Notes: generated by a model not told the origin, from the letters alone. A stretch of DNA of 64,000 nucleotides from Paenibacillus_AB sp036577625 (GCF_036577625.1 NZ_JARBDC010000085.1:40093-104092); one strand, 5' to 3'; counted from the stretch's first letter, positions 50,741-59,701 are shown. Numbers and translations: made by a program.

Positions 50741-52690
50741 GTGAAACAAGTACAAGCGGACGTGGTCGTCATCGGGGCGACCCCCGGGGGAATCGGGGCG
50801 GCGATCGCCGCCGCAAGGCGCGGCCGAAAAACGGCGCTGATCGAGCCATCCCCCTATATCGGGGGATTGATGGCCGGCGGACTCGGCGTGACCGACATTC
50901 ATTCATTGGACGCCGCCGGGTCCCTTTTCATGGAGTTCGTAGGCAAGGTGCTTCGCCATTACACCGACACCTACGGCCCGGATTCGGAACAAGTCGTGCA
51001 TTGCCGAAGAGGTCTTCGGTTCGAGCCTTCCGTCGCGCGGAAGCTTTTTCGGGAGCTGACGGACGCCGAGCCTCTTCTCGAGGTCGTTTTGCGGCACGAG
51101 CCGGTATCGGTCCGGATGGAGGGGAACGCGCTAACGTCGGTTGCCGTCCGACCGGTCTCGGGGGAAGGCGACGGGCTTGTGTATACGGCCCGCGTTTTTA
51201 TCGACGCCACGTACGAAGGCGATCTTGCGGCCATGGCCGGCGTTCCTTACTCGCTCGGCCGCGAATCCCGCGACGAATGGAATGAAGAGCATGCGGGCGT
51301 CATTTACCAAAATTTCAGAACGAAGCAGTTTTTGCCGGGCAGCACGGGCGAAGCGGATCACCGGATTCAAGCGTACAATTTTCGGCTCTGCCTGACGAAA
51401 AACCCGGACAATCGGGTGCCGTTCCGCAAGCCGGCCGGCTACAATCGGGAGGATTACGCCAGCTTGATCGAGGACGTCGCCGAGGGGCGGGTCAAAGGGT
51501 TCAGCGAGGTGTGCAACACGATCCTCATTCCGAACGGAAAGACGGACACGAACAATCATCATTACTGTTTATGCTCGACGGATTTGCCGGAAGAGAACCG
51601 GGATTACGCCGAAGGCGACCGGGAAACGAGGGAGCGGTTTGTTCGGCGTCTTCGCGAATATACGCAAGGCTTGCTCTGGTTTTTGCAAAACGACGAAGAG
51701 CTGCCGGACTGGTTTCGGGAAGATTCGCTTCAATGGGGCTTTGCGGCCGACGAGTTTCAGGAGACCGGCCATTTTCCTCCGCAAATGTACATCCGCGAAG
51801 CGAGGCGCATCCACGGCGAATACGTGTTTACGGAGAACGACGCGAGACTGGCGCCGGGCAAAGGGAGAACTCACATCCACCACGACAGCATCGCGACGGG
51901 GGATTACGGCATCGACTCCCACGCCACCCGGAAACGGCACGGCGTCAACCGGAACGCGACGCTGGAAGGCCTCATGACCGTAGGCCGGCTGCAGGACATT
52001 TATCAAATTCCGTACGGAGTCATCGTCCCGCTGCGGGTCGACCGGCTGCTCGTCCCCGTCGCCGTATCCGCCTCGCATATCGGCTTCGGCACGATTCGCA
52101 TGGAGCCGAACTGGATGCAGATCGGGTTCGCGGCGGGCGTAGCCGCCGACGTCAGCCTGTCGACCGGCGCGGAAGTTCGCGATGTCGACATCGACGAGCT
52201 GCAGGACCGTCTTCTCGAAGACCGCCAAATGATCACATACTTCGCGGACAGCAAGCCGGGAGAAGCATTCAACATGGCCGCGCAATATTTCGGCTCCAAG
52301 GGCATGATCGCGGACGGCTATCAGGCCGGGCTCGACAGGAAGCTGACCGTATCCGAAGCGTCCGGCTGGATTACGTCGGCGCGTATGCTGTCCGGAGGCA
52401 AAAAGCTGCCGTGCCTGCCCGTATCGGATCGATTCGTGCCGGCCGGGGAAGATATGGCGCCGAGAACGATCAGCGAGGAGCTGCATCCGCGGGATTACTG
52501 GGAAGAACGTCCTCTGCTGAGCCGAAAAATGGCCGTCCGTTGGCAAAACGCGGCGGCGAACGCGCTCGGCGTCCCGGCGCCGGCGCTTGTGCGGAGCGGG
52601 ACCGGCTTGGTGACGCGCGGAGAGTTTTTGTCCGATCTGTACGCGATGCTGAAGGCGGCGCGGCGAAACCGCCGCGGCGGCAGCGTTTGA
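50741..52690 (+). CDS. FAD-dependent oxidoreductase (PF12831-type), paralogue of 42438 gene
   Basis: A 649-residue cytosolic flavoprotein: VVVIGATPGGIGAAIAAARR, IEPSPYIGGLMAGGLGVTDI and FIDATYEGDLAAMAGVPYSL. The C-terminal half contains PVAVSASHIGFGTIRMEPNW and MQIGFAAGVAADVSLSTG. GTG at 50741 is used because GGAG lies six bases upstream; the open frame begins at 50678, overlapping the previous gene. It is so similar to the 42438 protein that a recent duplication is likely. It lies in one direction with the dioxygenase (59 bp gap) and the AraC gene (31 bp). Confidence 0.87.
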   Translation: MKQVQADVVVIGATPGGIGAAIAAARRGRKTALIEPSPYIGGLMAGGLGVTDIHSLDAAGSLFMEFVGKVLRHYTDTYGPDSEQVVHCRRGLRFEPSVARKLFRELTDAEPLLEVVLRHEPVSVRMEGNALTSVAVRPVSGEGDGLVYTARVFIDATYEGDLAAMAGVPYSLGRESRDEWNEEHAGVIYQNFRTKQFLPGSTGEADHRIQAYNFRLCLTKNPDNRVPFRKPAGYNREDYASLIEDVAEGRVKGFSEVCNTILIPNGKTDTNNHHYCLCSTDLPEENRDYAEGDRETRERFVRRLREYTQGLLWFLQNDEELPDWFREDSLQWGFAADEFQETGHFPPQMYIREARRIHGEYVFTENDARLAPGKGRTHIHHDSIATGDYGIDSHATRKRHGVNRNATLEGLMTVGRLQDIYQIPYGVIVPLRVDRLLVPVAVSASHIGFGTIRMEPNWMQIGFAAGVAADVSLSTGAEVRDVDIDELQDRLLEDRQMITYFADSKPGEAFNMAAQYFGSKGMIADGYQAGLDRKLTVSEASGWITSARMLSGGKKLPCLPVSDRFVPAGEDMAPRTISEELHPRDYWEERPLLSRKMAVRWQNAAANALGVPAPALVRSGTGLVTRGEFLSDLYAMLKAARRNRRGGSV

Positions 52691-52721
52691 CATTCAAAGC
52701 GACGTATGCGGAGGCTTCCTT

Positions 52722-53615
52722 ATGACGGAGAAGTGGATCGACGCGAAAAGGCGGCTGGAATCGCTCGCTTGCGAAATCGCGAGTCCGGACATTGCGTTCG
52801 CCGTCCATTATTGGGGCGTGACGCCCCGGCACGGCGACAATCCGGTTCACCGCCATTCGTTTTTCGAAATTTGCTATGTCGTCGAAGGGGAAGGCGTTTA
52901 CGCGGAAGGAGCGGCTCTGCATCCGCTGCGCGCCGGAACGCTGTTCTGCTCCCGCCCGGGCGTCTTTCACCAGATCCGCAGCGAAACGGGCTTGTATTTG
53001 CTGTATGTCGCCTTCGAGGCGATCGAGGCGAAATCGCGGCCGGACATGCTGCGCAAGTACGAAGCTTGGGCGAGACAGGATCGCGTCGTCATCCAGGGCG
53101 GGCAGCGGCTGCCGTGCGTGCTGCTCTGGCAGGCGCTGCTTCAGCTGGCGTCGGAAGCGACGATGCGCGAAGCGATGACCAGCGCGGCCCATGCGCTGCT
53201 CGTTTCGTTCATGCCGGCGTTTCTGGACGACGAAGGCGACGAGCCGCGGCATCCGCCTTATCCGAACGAGCGGTACGTCAAACGGGCGACGCTGTTCGTC
53301 CGCAACAATTTGTCGGAGCCGCTTCCGATCCGCGACGTGGCGAACCAGCTGCACGTATCGGCGCGGCATTTGTCCCGCCTGTTCAAAAGCGTCTACGGCT
53401 TGTCCTTTTCCGACTACGTGCGCAGCGAACGGCTGCGGCTCGCGGAACGGCTCCTCGCGGAGACGGGGATGCCGCTCAAGGAAATCGCGCGGGAAACCGG
53501 GTTTCAGAGCGTTCATTATTTCACCCGCGCGTTTTGCCGCGACAAAGGAATCCCGCCCGGAAAGTTTCGCGAGGCGAAACGGAAGGAGGACGGAAGCCGC
53601 AGCATGTCCGTCTGA
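52722..53615 (+). CDS. AraC-family transcriptional regulator
   Basis: A 297-residue regulator with an N-terminal cupin sensor (PVHRHSFFEICYVVEGEGVY, HPLRAGTLFCSRPGVFHQIR) and an AraC DNA-binding domain (IRDVANQLHVSARHLSRLFK, FSDYVRSERLRLAERLLAET, LKEIARETGFQSVHYFTRAF). The histidines of the cupin (HRH) could hold a metal or sugar. GGAGG precedes the ATG. It ends the flavoprotein/dioxygenase operon. Confidence 0.9.
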   Translation: MTEKWIDAKRRLESLACEIASPDIAFAVHYWGVTPRHGDNPVHRHSFFEICYVVEGEGVYAEGAALHPLRAGTLFCSRPGVFHQIRSETGLYLLYVAFEAIEAKSRPDMLRKYEAWARQDRVVIQGGQRLPCVLLWQALLQLASEATMREAMTSAAHALLVSFMPAFLDDEGDEPRHPPYPNERYVKRATLFVRNNLSEPLPIRDVANQLHVSARHLSRLFKSVYGLSFSDYVRSERLRLAERLLAETGMPLKEIARETGFQSVHYFTRAFCRDKGIPPGKFREAKRKEDGSRSMSV

Positions 53616-53716
53616 CGGCGGACCGGCGGCGCCGCATCGGAAACGGCAAAGGCTTCGATCGGAAGTTTTCTTGGGGATCGCTCGGCAACCGGGATCGGTG
53701 CCGGTCGATGATGGGT

Positions 53717-53769
53717 TTGCGCATAAAAGGACCGTCCGGCGTATATCCGGACGGTCCTTTTATGCGCAA
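53717..53769 (+). terminator. Very long perfect hairpin after the AraC gene
   Basis: About 23 perfectly paired bases (TTGCGCATAAAAGGACC with GGTCCTTTTATGCGCAA and further inner pairs) around a 7-base CGTATAT loop. TCCTTTT supplies a T-run within the stem. It would terminate in both directions. Confidence 0.75.
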
Positions 53770-53895
53770 GAGGCTCTACAGAGAAGTCTGCTCCTGCCGG
53801 GTCGACTATCTTCGAAGATTCCACTCTTTCCCCCTGCCAACCGCACAACCTTTGCCGGCGACGGCGGCGTATACTGTCCGCGAGGAGGTGATACT

Positions 53896-54324
53896 ATGCC
53901 CCAATCGTTGACTCCAAGAAAAGCCGTAGTCCGTAAAGCGCAAATCGCTCAGGTTCTTCCCCGTTTATCGATATGGGCGGATGCCAATTTTTCCGGCCGA
54001 CGGCTCCGTTTCCGCGGCAACCTGGGGGTTCGCAGCCTGGTCGTCTTCAATTTCAACGACCTGCTGTCCAGCTTCGATTTTACCGGGCGGGCCGGAAGCA
54101 CGCTCGTTTTGTTCGAAAACATCAACTATCAAGGTCAGCGCCGCGTCTTCCGCGGATCGACCGAAGTGTCGTTTTTGAGCGACTTCAACGACCGGACATC
54201 TTCGTTCATCATTTCGCGCGGACGTTTGACCAACGCGCAGATCGACCGGATTCAACGCCGCGGTTCGGCACCCGACAATTTTGCCGAGGTGCTGGCGAAC
54301 GGGACGGTAAGCCGGAAAAAATAA
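53896..54324 (+). CDS. Beta/gamma-crystallin-like calcium-binding protein
   Basis: A 142-residue protein without clear signal peptide. Two Greek-key motifs are visible: WADANFSGRRLRFRG...FNFNDLLSSF and LFENINYQGQRRVFRG...FLSDFNDRTSSF. Each ends in the calcium-clamp signature (N/D)(N/D)xx(S/T)S: NDLLSS at residues 54-59 and NDRTSS at 98-103. Both sites are intact, so two Ca2+ ions per domain are expected. In Bacillales, related proteins occur as spore-coat or stress proteins, but no such role is shown here. GAGGAGG lies seven bases before the ATG. The last 40 residues form a separate basic tail (RLTNAQIDRIQRRGSAP). Confidence 0.78.
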   Translation: MPQSLTPRKAVVRKAQIAQVLPRLSIWADANFSGRRLRFRGNLGVRSLVVFNFNDLLSSFDFTGRAGSTLVLFENINYQGQRRVFRGSTEVSFLSDFNDRTSSFIISRGRLTNAQIDRIQRRGSAPDNFAEVLANGTVSRKK

Positions 54325-54471
54325 CGATCGACGGGCGCCTTCGGGCGCCCTTGTTCGTTTCGCGCGGCCGGGGAACGCCGATATTTGCGAATTTCGTCAA
54401 ACCTCCGGGCGAAATCGTTCGTAAACAGGGTGAAATCGCATAACAAGTCCATCATTACGAGGAGGAATCGC

Positions 54472-56133
54472 ATGATGAACAAACGCAGCAAGCTGGCGGC
54501 GACGATGCTCGCCGGATGGATGGCGCTGGCCGCGGCGATGACCGTCTGGGCGGCCGACGCGCCTGCCGCGGCCAAGGTGAAAACGGACGCCGAGGTGGCG
54601 GCCGAGCTCGGAGTGCTGCAAGGGGACGGCAGCGGCGTGACGGCGGGTTATTTGGCCAAGACGACGACGCGCATACAGGCGGCCGTGTTATTTTTACGCT
54701 TGAAGGGGCTCGAGCAGACGGCGCTCGCATACAAAGGGGCGGACAATTTCGCCGACGCCGGGCTCGTCGGGGACGGCAACAAAGCGATTTTATCGTATTT
54801 GAAAGCGAATCCGGCGCTCGGCTGGACCGGGACGGGGGAGGGCAACTTCGATCCGCTGTCCGGCGTCACCGATCAGCAGTATTACAAAGTGCTGCTGGAA
54901 GCGCTCGGCTATAAGCAGGACGCCGATTTTACATACGAGGACGCGCTCGCCTTCGCCAAAAGCAAAGGCTTGAGCCTGGTCGCCCAAACGGGGGCGCTGC
55001 GCAACGGCCATATCGCGACGGCGACCGTGGAGGCGTTGAAGGCGAAGCTCAAGGGCGGCGGCAAAACGCTCGCGGAATCGCTCGTCGAAGCGAAAGCGAT
55101 TCCGGCGGACAAAGCCCCGTTGACCCGATACGCGCGCATCGGCGTGGCGGGCGATGCCGCGCTTGGCGCTTATCTCGTCGACGAAAACGGCAGGACGCTG
55201 TATACCTTTACGAAGGACGGCAAAGACGCGAGCGCCTGCAAAGACCAGTGCGTCGTCAATTGGCCGGTCTATTACGCGGAGAACATGCAAATTCCCGCCG
55301 AACTGAACGCGGCGGACTTTAAAACGATCGTGCGCGAGGACGGGAAGAAGCAGACGACCTACAAAGGAATGCCGCTGTATTACTTCGCCAAGGACGCGAA
55401 GGCGGGGGATACGCTCGGCCAAGGCGTGAACAATGTCTGGTACGTCGCCGGCTTTCAGGCGGTAACCGTCGCTTCGAAGGACGGCCTCGGCTCCTATTTG
55501 GCCGACTCGACCGGGAGGACGCTGTATATGTTCACGAAGGACGAAGGCGGCAAAAGCGCGTGCTACGGCATGTGCGAAACGAACTGGCCCGTCTTTTATT
55601 CCGGGCATGCCGCGGCGGCCGGCGGCGGGCTGAAAGCCGGCGACTTCGCCACGATCGTGCGCGACGACGGCACGAAGCAGACGACGTACAAAGGGATGCC
55701 GCTGTACTACTTCGTCAAGGACGCGAAGGCGGGAGATACGCTCGGCCAAGGCGTAAATAGCGTCTGGTACGTCGTGAGTCCTTCCGTGTCCGAGGAGGGG
55801 GGCGGGTCGGCCGAAGGCGGCCCGCAAATGCAGGAGCAGCCGCAGCCGCCGCAGCAGACGGCGGCGAAAGCTTATGCGATGGACATCGTTCGGTTCGAAT
55901 TTTCGCAGCCGGAAATTACGATCGAAGCGGGCTCGAGCCTTACGTTCACGAATAAGGATCAAGCCGAGCATAACGTCGTGTCCGACCTGATCGTCGACGG
56001 CAAGCCGCTGTTCGAATCGCCGATGCTCGGCAACGGAGATTCGTTCACGCTTACGCTCGACCGGCCGGGCGAATATACGTACTACTGCGAGCCGCATAAA
56101 GAGCATATGAAAGCCAAAATCATCGTCAAATAA
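54472..56133 (+). CDS. Secreted cupredoxin fusion with two Lipoprotein_15/COG4315 repeats
   Basis: A 553-residue exported protein (signal peptide MNKRSKLAATMLAGWMALAA). After an S-layer-homology-like region (residues about 35-215) come two repeats of the PF03640 'secreted repeat' type at about 231-330 and 339-435, each with a YLVDENGRTLYTFTKD-like start and a Cys pair (ACKDQC, ACYGMC) followed by NWPV. The C-terminal domain, residues 470-553, is a type-1 copper fold: His500 (AEHNVV), Cys539, His542 and Met546 in YYCEPHKEHM. This suggests an electron-transfer or redox role at the cell surface. GGAGG lies seven bases before the ATG at 54472. An ECF sigma/anti-sigma pair follows. Confidence 0.85.
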   Translation: MMNKRSKLAATMLAGWMALAAAMTVWAADAPAAAKVKTDAEVAAELGVLQGDGSGVTAGYLAKTTTRIQAAVLFLRLKGLEQTALAYKGADNFADAGLVGDGNKAILSYLKANPALGWTGTGEGNFDPLSGVTDQQYYKVLLEALGYKQDADFTYEDALAFAKSKGLSLVAQTGALRNGHIATATVEALKAKLKGGGKTLAESLVEAKAIPADKAPLTRYARIGVAGDAALGAYLVDENGRTLYTFTKDGKDASACKDQCVVNWPVYYAENMQIPAELNAADFKTIVREDGKKQTTYKGMPLYYFAKDAKAGDTLGQGVNNVWYVAGFQAVTVASKDGLGSYLADSTGRTLYMFTKDEGGKSACYGMCETNWPVFYSGHAAAAGGGLKAGDFATIVRDDGTKQTTYKGMPLYYFVKDAKAGDTLGQGVNSVWYVVSPSVSEEGGGSAEGGPQMQEQPQPPQQTAAKAYAMDIVRFEFSQPEITIEAGSSLTFTNKDQAEHNVVSDLIVDGKPLFESPMLGNGDSFTLTLDRPGEYTYYCEPHKEHMKAKIIVK

Positions 56134-56368
56134 GGCGCGCATTGCGTTTCGACGTCCGGCTTTTCCCGGGAACGGTTTCCGGAAAAGCCGGACGCTGCCG
56201 TTTTAGGGGACTCCGCCGTCACTTGCCGCAGGCGCGTCGAAGCAGAAGCTCCCGCTATGGGGCCGTTAGGCGTATATCGCATCTTGCAAATCCGGCCGGA
56301 ATGTAAGAAGATCACTGTATGAACCGGACAAGCGCTTGGAGTCGATCGACGCGGGGAGTGTCGCTATA

Positions 56369-56944
56369 GTGGGGCAATACACGGATGAACAATTGATGCG
56401 CATGGTCATGGAAAAACGCGGCAAAGCGCTCGAGGAGCTGTACGACCGGTACGCGAAGCTCGTCTATTCGTTCGCGATGAAGACGCACGGCGACGCCGGA
56501 TTTGCCAAAGACGTCGTCCAGCTCGTATTCACGCGGCTGTGGACGACCGAGGTCGGGTACGATCCCCGCAGGGGGCTGTTCGTCAATTGGCTGCTGACGA
56601 TCACGCGCAATATCGCGATCGACCAGCTGCGCAAGCTGAAAAAGCACGAGGCCGTCATGCCGCTCGAGCCTGCCGACTGGGAGCTCATCCCGGACGATCC
56701 GGACCGGCATCCGGAGCGGGTCGCGTCGCGCAAATGGCTGAAGGAGCGCATCGAGGAAGCGTACCGGCATTTGTCGGACAGCCAGGTGAGCCTCCTTCAA
56801 TCGTTTTATTGGGAAGGGTACACGCTGAGCGAAATCGCGGACCGCAACGGCGAGCCGCTCGGCACGGTCAAAAGCAGGCTGCATCAAACGTTGAAAATAT
56901 TGCGGAGGCATTTGGCGCCGGCCGGGGAGGAGGGGATCGAATGA
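56369..56944 (+). CDS. ECF sigma factor
   Basis: A 191-residue ECF sigma factor: region 2 (LEELYDRYAKLVYSFAMKTH, FAKDVVQLVFTRLWTT, NWLLTITRNIAIDQLRKLKK) and region 4 (SDSQVSLLQSFYWEGYTLSE, IADRNGEPLGTVKSRLHQTL). A GTG at 56369 behind GGGGAG is preferred; a TTG at 56336 is also in frame. Its stop codon overlaps the start of the anti-sigma gene by four bases, so the two are translationally coupled. Its targets probably include the preceding cupredoxin gene or the envelope genes around it; this is inferred only from proximity. Confidence 0.9.
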   Translation: MGQYTDEQLMRMVMEKRGKALEELYDRYAKLVYSFAMKTHGDAGFAKDVVQLVFTRLWTTEVGYDPRRGLFVNWLLTITRNIAIDQLRKLKKHEAVMPLEPADWELIPDDPDRHPERVASRKWLKERIEEAYRHLSDSQVSLLQSFYWEGYTLSEIADRNGEPLGTVKSRLHQTLKILRRHLAPAGEEGIE

Positions 56945-57726
56945 ATACGGCGAACGATCATGGCGAGCGGCTGCTGTCGTTTTTTATCGGCGAGCTGACG
57001 GGCGAGGAGAAGCGGGCTTTCGAAGCGCATCTGGCGGAATGTCCGGAATGCCGGGAAGAGCTGAAGCGGCTTCGGCAAGTATGGGATACGATCCCGTATT
57101 CGATGACGGAAATCGATCCCCCGGAGCAGCTGAAGTCCGAGGTGCTCGGAACGATACTGCGGGAGCATCCGGCGGCGGACGCGCTTTCGGCGATGGAGGA
57201 AGAGAACGCGTCCGCGCCCGCGCAAGCGAAGGCGCCTGCTCCCGCTCCCGCCGCGGAACGGAGCGGGAAGCGGAAGCCGTGGCGATACGCCGCAGCGGCC
57301 GTCGCGGCGGTCGCGATCGGCTTGGCGGGCTGGAACGGGCTGTCGGACAGGCTGCATCGGGAGCCCGGACATGCGGAGCTGCACGTTCCGTCCGAAATGG
57401 TCGAGCGGTACAGCTTGAAGTCGTTCGATCCCGCGGTACCGGGCGCCACCGGGCAAGCCTGGCTGATGAAAAAAGGGGACAGCATGCAGCTCGTGCTGCA
57501 AACGAGCGGACTGCCGAGCCTGACCGGAAACGAAGCGTATCAAGTATGGCTCGTCAAAAACGGCGAGCGTCACAACTGCGGCACGTTCCGGGTCGACGAC
57601 AAGGGCAACGGCATCATGACGTACCCGATCGACGACGACGACCGGACGTTCGATACGATCGGGATAACGCTCGAGCCCGATTCGAAAGGCACGCTGCCGC
57701 GGGGGAAAAAAGTGCTCGGCACTTAA
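56941..57726 (+). CDS. Anti-sigma factor (zinc-finger ZAS domain plus RskA-like domain)
   Basis: A 261-residue membrane protein. The N-terminal anti-sigma zinc motif is His30-x3-Cys34-x2-Cys37 (EAHLAECPECREEL). A single membrane helix lies at about residues 117-137 (WRYAAAAVAAVAIGLAGWNG). The extracellular part has the RskA (anti-sigma-K) C-terminal fold (QAWLMKKGDSMQLVLQTSGL, NEAYQVWLVKNGERHNCGTF, FDTIGITLEPDSKGTLP). It binds and inactivates the ECF sigma factor encoded directly upstream until an envelope signal, probably redox since a Cys-bearing domain and a cupredoxin are nearby (inference). Confidence 0.9.
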   Translation: MNTANDHGERLLSFFIGELTGEEKRAFEAHLAECPECREELKRLRQVWDTIPYSMTEIDPPEQLKSEVLGTILREHPAADALSAMEEENASAPAQAKAPAPAPAAERSGKRKPWRYAAAAVAAVAIGLAGWNGLSDRLHREPGHAELHVPSEMVERYSLKSFDPAVPGATGQAWLMKKGDSMQLVLQTSGLPSLTGNEAYQVWLVKNGERHNCGTFRVDDKGNGIMTYPIDDDDRTFDTIGITLEPDSKGTLPRGKKVLGT

Positions 57727-57780
57727 CCGGCGGGCTCCCGTTTACCCTTCGCGAGCAAGCAACGGGGAAGGAGCGATGGC

Positions 57781-57975
57781 ATGAACGATAATGTCGGATT
57801 TTTGGTTGCTTTATTGCTGGGCGCCGGGTTTTGGTTTATAAGGAAGGCAAAGCGGCGTACAAACGGCCGGACGGCGCGAACGACAGGGTATGCGCTGCTG
57901 GCGATGAGTATTTTTCTCGTTCTGTTCGTCGTCATCGGGTATCTCTCCGACGCATCGCACGGATACGGCCACTAG
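57781..57975 (+). CDS. Small two-helix membrane protein
   Basis: A 64-residue protein with hydrophobic segments VGFLVALLLGAGFWFI and GYALLAMSIFLVLFVVIGYL separated by a basic loop (RKAKRRTNGRTARTT). AAGGAG lies seven bases before the ATG. It is 54 bp after the anti-sigma gene and probably in the same operon. No family is recognised. Confidence 0.7.
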   Translation: MNDNVGFLVALLLGAGFWFIRKAKRRTNGRTARTTGYALLAMSIFLVLFVVIGYLSDASHGYGH

Positions 57976-58056
57976 ACGAATCCGGCTAAAATATCTTTAC
58001 GGCGGTATCGGCGGATCCCGCAGCGTTGCCGCCGGCCGCGAGTCCGCATTAGGCAA

Positions 58057-58100
58057 CCGGCTCCCGCACGGATCCGTTCGATCCGCGGCGGGAGCCGGAT
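58057..58100. terminator. Hairpin between convergent genes
   Basis: CCGGCTCCCGC (58057-58067) pairs with GCGGGAGCCGG (58088-58098) and encloses GGATC/GATCC. No strong T-run follows on either strand. Confidence 0.55.
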
Positions 58101-58108
58101 CGCTCCGG

Positions 58109-59473
58109 TTATTTTTTGGCGGCTATCGCTTCCTCGACTTTTTTGTTCGCCGCTTCCTCCGCTTCGCGGAGGGCGGTGTTCGTATCTTTTTTCCCCGTGA
58201 CGACATCGGTGTAGGCCGTGTACAAGTAGCTCGGCACCAGACTCATGTACGAATTGAACGGATACGGGGACGCGGCCGATTCGAGCGGCACCGCGGCCTT
58301 CAAGTTTTTGCCGGCAAGCTGCGGAATGCTTTTTCCGAGCACGCCCGCAAGGTTGTCGATTTTAATCGGCGGGACGTACCCCTGCATCGCAAATTCTTTC
58401 TGGAACTCCTCGGACCCGATATACGCCGCGGCCAGGAACGCCTGGTCGCGGTTTTTGCTCGTGCTTGCGATCGCATAGAACGGAAGCTGCAGCCCCGCAC
58501 CCGCTTTGGGGGCTTCCTTGAACCGCGGCAGCTCGACGAGATCCCAGTTGATCGGCGTCGTCTTCGCGAATTCCCAGGTGCCGGCGCTTTGGGCGGCGAC
58601 CATGGCGATTTTGCCGTCTTTCCAGAACGGGTCGGAGTAGTTCGCGACGAATTCGTTTCCGGGAATCGTATGGAATCGCGCGAAATTGTCGATCAGCTTT
58701 TTCCAGTTTTCGTTGTTCAGCGTCGCCTTGTTCGTCTTCGTATCGATAAACCCTTGGGACAGCTGGTTGACCGGAAAAATATGCCCGTAGCCCTCCTGGA
58801 AGCCCATATACTGGACGCCGCCTTCCTGGCGCGTCAGCTTGCGTGCCAGCTCGTACACTTCGTCCCACGTCATGCCGTCCTTCGGATAGCCGACCCCGAA
58901 TTTGTCGAACAGGTCTTTGTTGTAAAACAGCGCGACGGACACGGTGGCGTTCGGTATGCCGTATATTTCTTTGTTGCTGCCGAACTGCTCCATCTGCTCC
59001 CGAACGGCGGGGTACAGCTTGTTCATGTCGTAGCCATACAATTTGACCAGATCGGCGACGTTGTTTTCCAGCTTGTTGTCGGCCATGAGCGAGTAGAAGG
59101 AAGCGCCGCTCACTTTGACGAGATCGATCGGGACGCCTTGCGCGATCAGCTCGGGCAGCGTGCCGCCGCCGTTGTTTTTGTTCGCGGAATACAGCTTGAA
59201 CGACATGTTCGGATATTTTTTCTGGACTTTGCTGCCGTACAGCTCCATAAACTGCTCCTGCGTATACGTCGCCGAATTTTCGAAAACATGGATGACGACC
59301 GGCTTCGAGGTCGCTTCGGCGATTTTGGCGGCGACGTCGTCTTTTTTGGCGGCGCTCCCGTCGCCCGCGTTATCCGCCGGTTTCGCTCCCGTACCGTTTC
59401 CGCCGCCGCTGCAAGCGGCCGTGACGACGGCGAGCGTTACAATGAACGCGGCGGCTCCCCATTTTTTCACCAT
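58109..59473 (-). CDS. Solute-binding lipoprotein (SBP-6)
   Basis: A 454-residue family-1 solute-binding protein with lipobox VTAAC and segments VALFYNKDLFDKFGVGYPKD and GMTWDEVYELARKLTRQEGG, the motif of the whole set, ending DTNTALREAEEAANKKVEEA. The ATG at 59473 follows AAGGGG; the open frame runs upstream to 59701 but the extra ~76 residues look noncoding and would place the lipobox too far inside. A long leader with a promoter and an operator-like palindrome precedes it. There is no permease and no companion enzyme in this case. Confidence 0.92.
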   Translation of the reverse strand: MVKKWGAAAFIVTLAVVTAACSGGGNGTGAKPADNAGDGSAAKKDDVAAKIAEATSKPVVIHVFENSATYTQEQFMELYGSKVQKKYPNMSFKLYSANKNNGGGTLPELIAQGVPIDLVKVSGASFYSLMADNKLENNVADLVKLYGYDMNKLYPAVREQMEQFGSNKEIYGIPNATVSVALFYNKDLFDKFGVGYPKDGMTWDEVYELARKLTRQEGGVQYMGFQEGYGHIFPVNQLSQGFIDTKTNKATLNNENWKKLIDNFARFHTIPGNEFVANYSDPFWKDGKIAMVAAQSAGTWEFAKTTPINWDLVELPRFKEAPKAGAGLQLPFYAIASTSKNRDQAFLAAAYIGSEEFQKEFAMQGYVPPIKIDNLAGVLGKSIPQLAGKNLKAAVPLESAASPYPFNSYMSLVPSYLYTAYTDVVTGKKDTNTALREAEEAANKKVEEAIAAKK

Positions 59474-59674
59474 ATCCGTTTCCCCTTTCGAATGATGATG
59501 GCAGCGCTTCCATAAATGTCGTTCAGTCGAGTGAACTCTTCCGACGATGCCCGGGTCCGTAGGCGCCGATCGATCGCCGGACCTTTCCCCCATTGCATTG
59601 CAAACAGTTGGCGACGACACGCCCATCACGGAATCGATGCGGCAGCCGCGTGGAAAGGGCGATCCTCCTTTAAA

Positions 59675-59694
59675 CGGTTCAGTATGATGAACCG
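59675..59694 (-). promoter_or_regulatory. Operator-like palindrome in the SBP-6 leader
   Basis: CGGTTCA (59675-59681) and TGAACCG (59688-59694) are a perfect 7-bp inverted repeat with 6-bp gap, immediately downstream (in the minus direction) of TATAAT (59702-59707). Confidence 0.6.
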
Positions 59695-59701
59695 CTTTCA
59701 T

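Noticed and set aside
59474..59701. N-terminal extension of SBP-6
   Set aside because: It would move the lipobox signal to residue ~95; a good start with ribosome binding site exists at 59473.
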